6,384 nucleotides of DNA from Woeseiaceae bacterium (lineage in GTDB: Bacteria; Acidobacteriota; Vicinamibacteria; Vicinamibacterales; UBA823): positions 14,491-20,874 of the forward strand of contig NZSH01000052.1 of NCBI GenBank assembly GCA_002696705.1, read 5' to 3'. Shown one piece after another: positions 6,247 through 6,384 of the stretch. The position numbers were made by a program, and so were the translations under genes. Every line of letters starts with the position of its first letter. Position 1 is the stretch's first letter. A model generated the notes under the pieces. The model had not been told where the DNA came from. It made no database searches and saw only the letters and a list, made by a program, of their open reading frames with translations.

Positions 6247-6384
6247 TTATCTGAACAAGACTCCAACAGAAAAAATCACAACAGTCTGACGTGGTAATCC
6301 GAGGAATTTATCATTGGCAGCAAGAGGGCTTATCTGGTAGAACCTCAGGTCGATGTTAAAGCCTAGGTGTTCTTTAGCAAACCA
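6247..6384 (-). CDS. C-terminal fragment of a probable outer-membrane beta-barrel protein (5' part outside window)
   Basis: On the minus strand a frame enters from the right edge and stays open for 45 codons to a TAA (complement of 6247-6249). There is no start codon requirement because the gene is cut by the window. The visible residues form two stretches of alternating hydrophobic and polar residues that look like membrane beta-strands, HLGFNIDLRFYQIS and QTVVIFSVGVLFR, joined by a loop rich in polar residues, A and P. The protein ends in ...SVGVLFR, close to the aromatic-ending C-terminal strand that the BAM machinery recognises in outer-membrane proteins, although here R follows the final F. 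The gene ends 14 bp from the convergent TPR gene, a compact arrangement that supports its being real. Family and function cannot be told from this tail; chance open frame is the alternative. Confidence 0.6.
   Translation of the reverse strand, partial: WFAKEHLGFNIDLRFYQISPLAANDKFLGLPRQTVVIFSVGVLFR

Noticed and set aside
5184..6368. Repeated 8-mer GCCTAGGT at 5184 and 6361
   Set aside because: Two copies of an 8-mer in 6.4 kb with no flanking similarity is not distinguishable from chance.

Overview
The window holds six complete or nearly complete protein genes and the tail of a seventh. Four lie on the plus strand in one co-directional run (1-4872). A convergent minus-strand infA follows (4885-5103), then a plus-strand gene (5396-6232), and finally the 3' end of a minus-strand gene that leaves the right edge (6247-6384). 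I saw no tRNA, rRNA, CRISPR array, insertion sequence or convincing rho-independent terminator. Base composition is near 50% GC by eye, with uniform codon use and no obvious foreign island.

Left part (1-2861): first comes the C-terminal TPR half of a DUF5107-type protein, cut by the left edge. After 11 bp comes an exported stand-alone DUF5107 protein with a galactose-mutarotase-like fold. Full-length DUF5107 proteins normally have an N-terminal sugar-binding-like domain followed by exactly this kind of TPR tail. The two neighbours are therefore probably functionally linked, perhaps in carbohydrate recognition or processing; this is inference.

Middle (2909-4872): a CDP-alcohol phosphatidyltransferase has the 12-residue spacing and the other motifs of bacterial phosphatidylcholine synthase (Pcs). 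It is followed by a BRCT - MerR-type helix-turn-helix - TPR fusion of unknown role. Gaps of 11, 47 and 50 bp make one transcription unit plausible.

Right part (4885-6384): a 72-residue translation initiation factor IF-1 stands outside any ribosomal-protein operon. A 292-bp gap presumably holds two divergent promoters. Then comes a two-helix membrane anchor of the PLDc_N kind fused to TPRs, and convergent to it the C-terminus of what looks like an outer-membrane beta-barrel protein.

The organism is a bacterium, probably diderm judging from the barrel-like tail. DUF5107-TPR proteins, the BRCT/MerR/TPR protein and an isolated infA together suggest Acidobacteriota (Vicinamibacteria-like) or a related environmental lineage, but this is a low-confidence impression. 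No established multi-gene defence or biosynthetic system is evident. The most unusual items are the BRCT-HTH-TPR fusion and the choline-dependent lipid gene in this setting.
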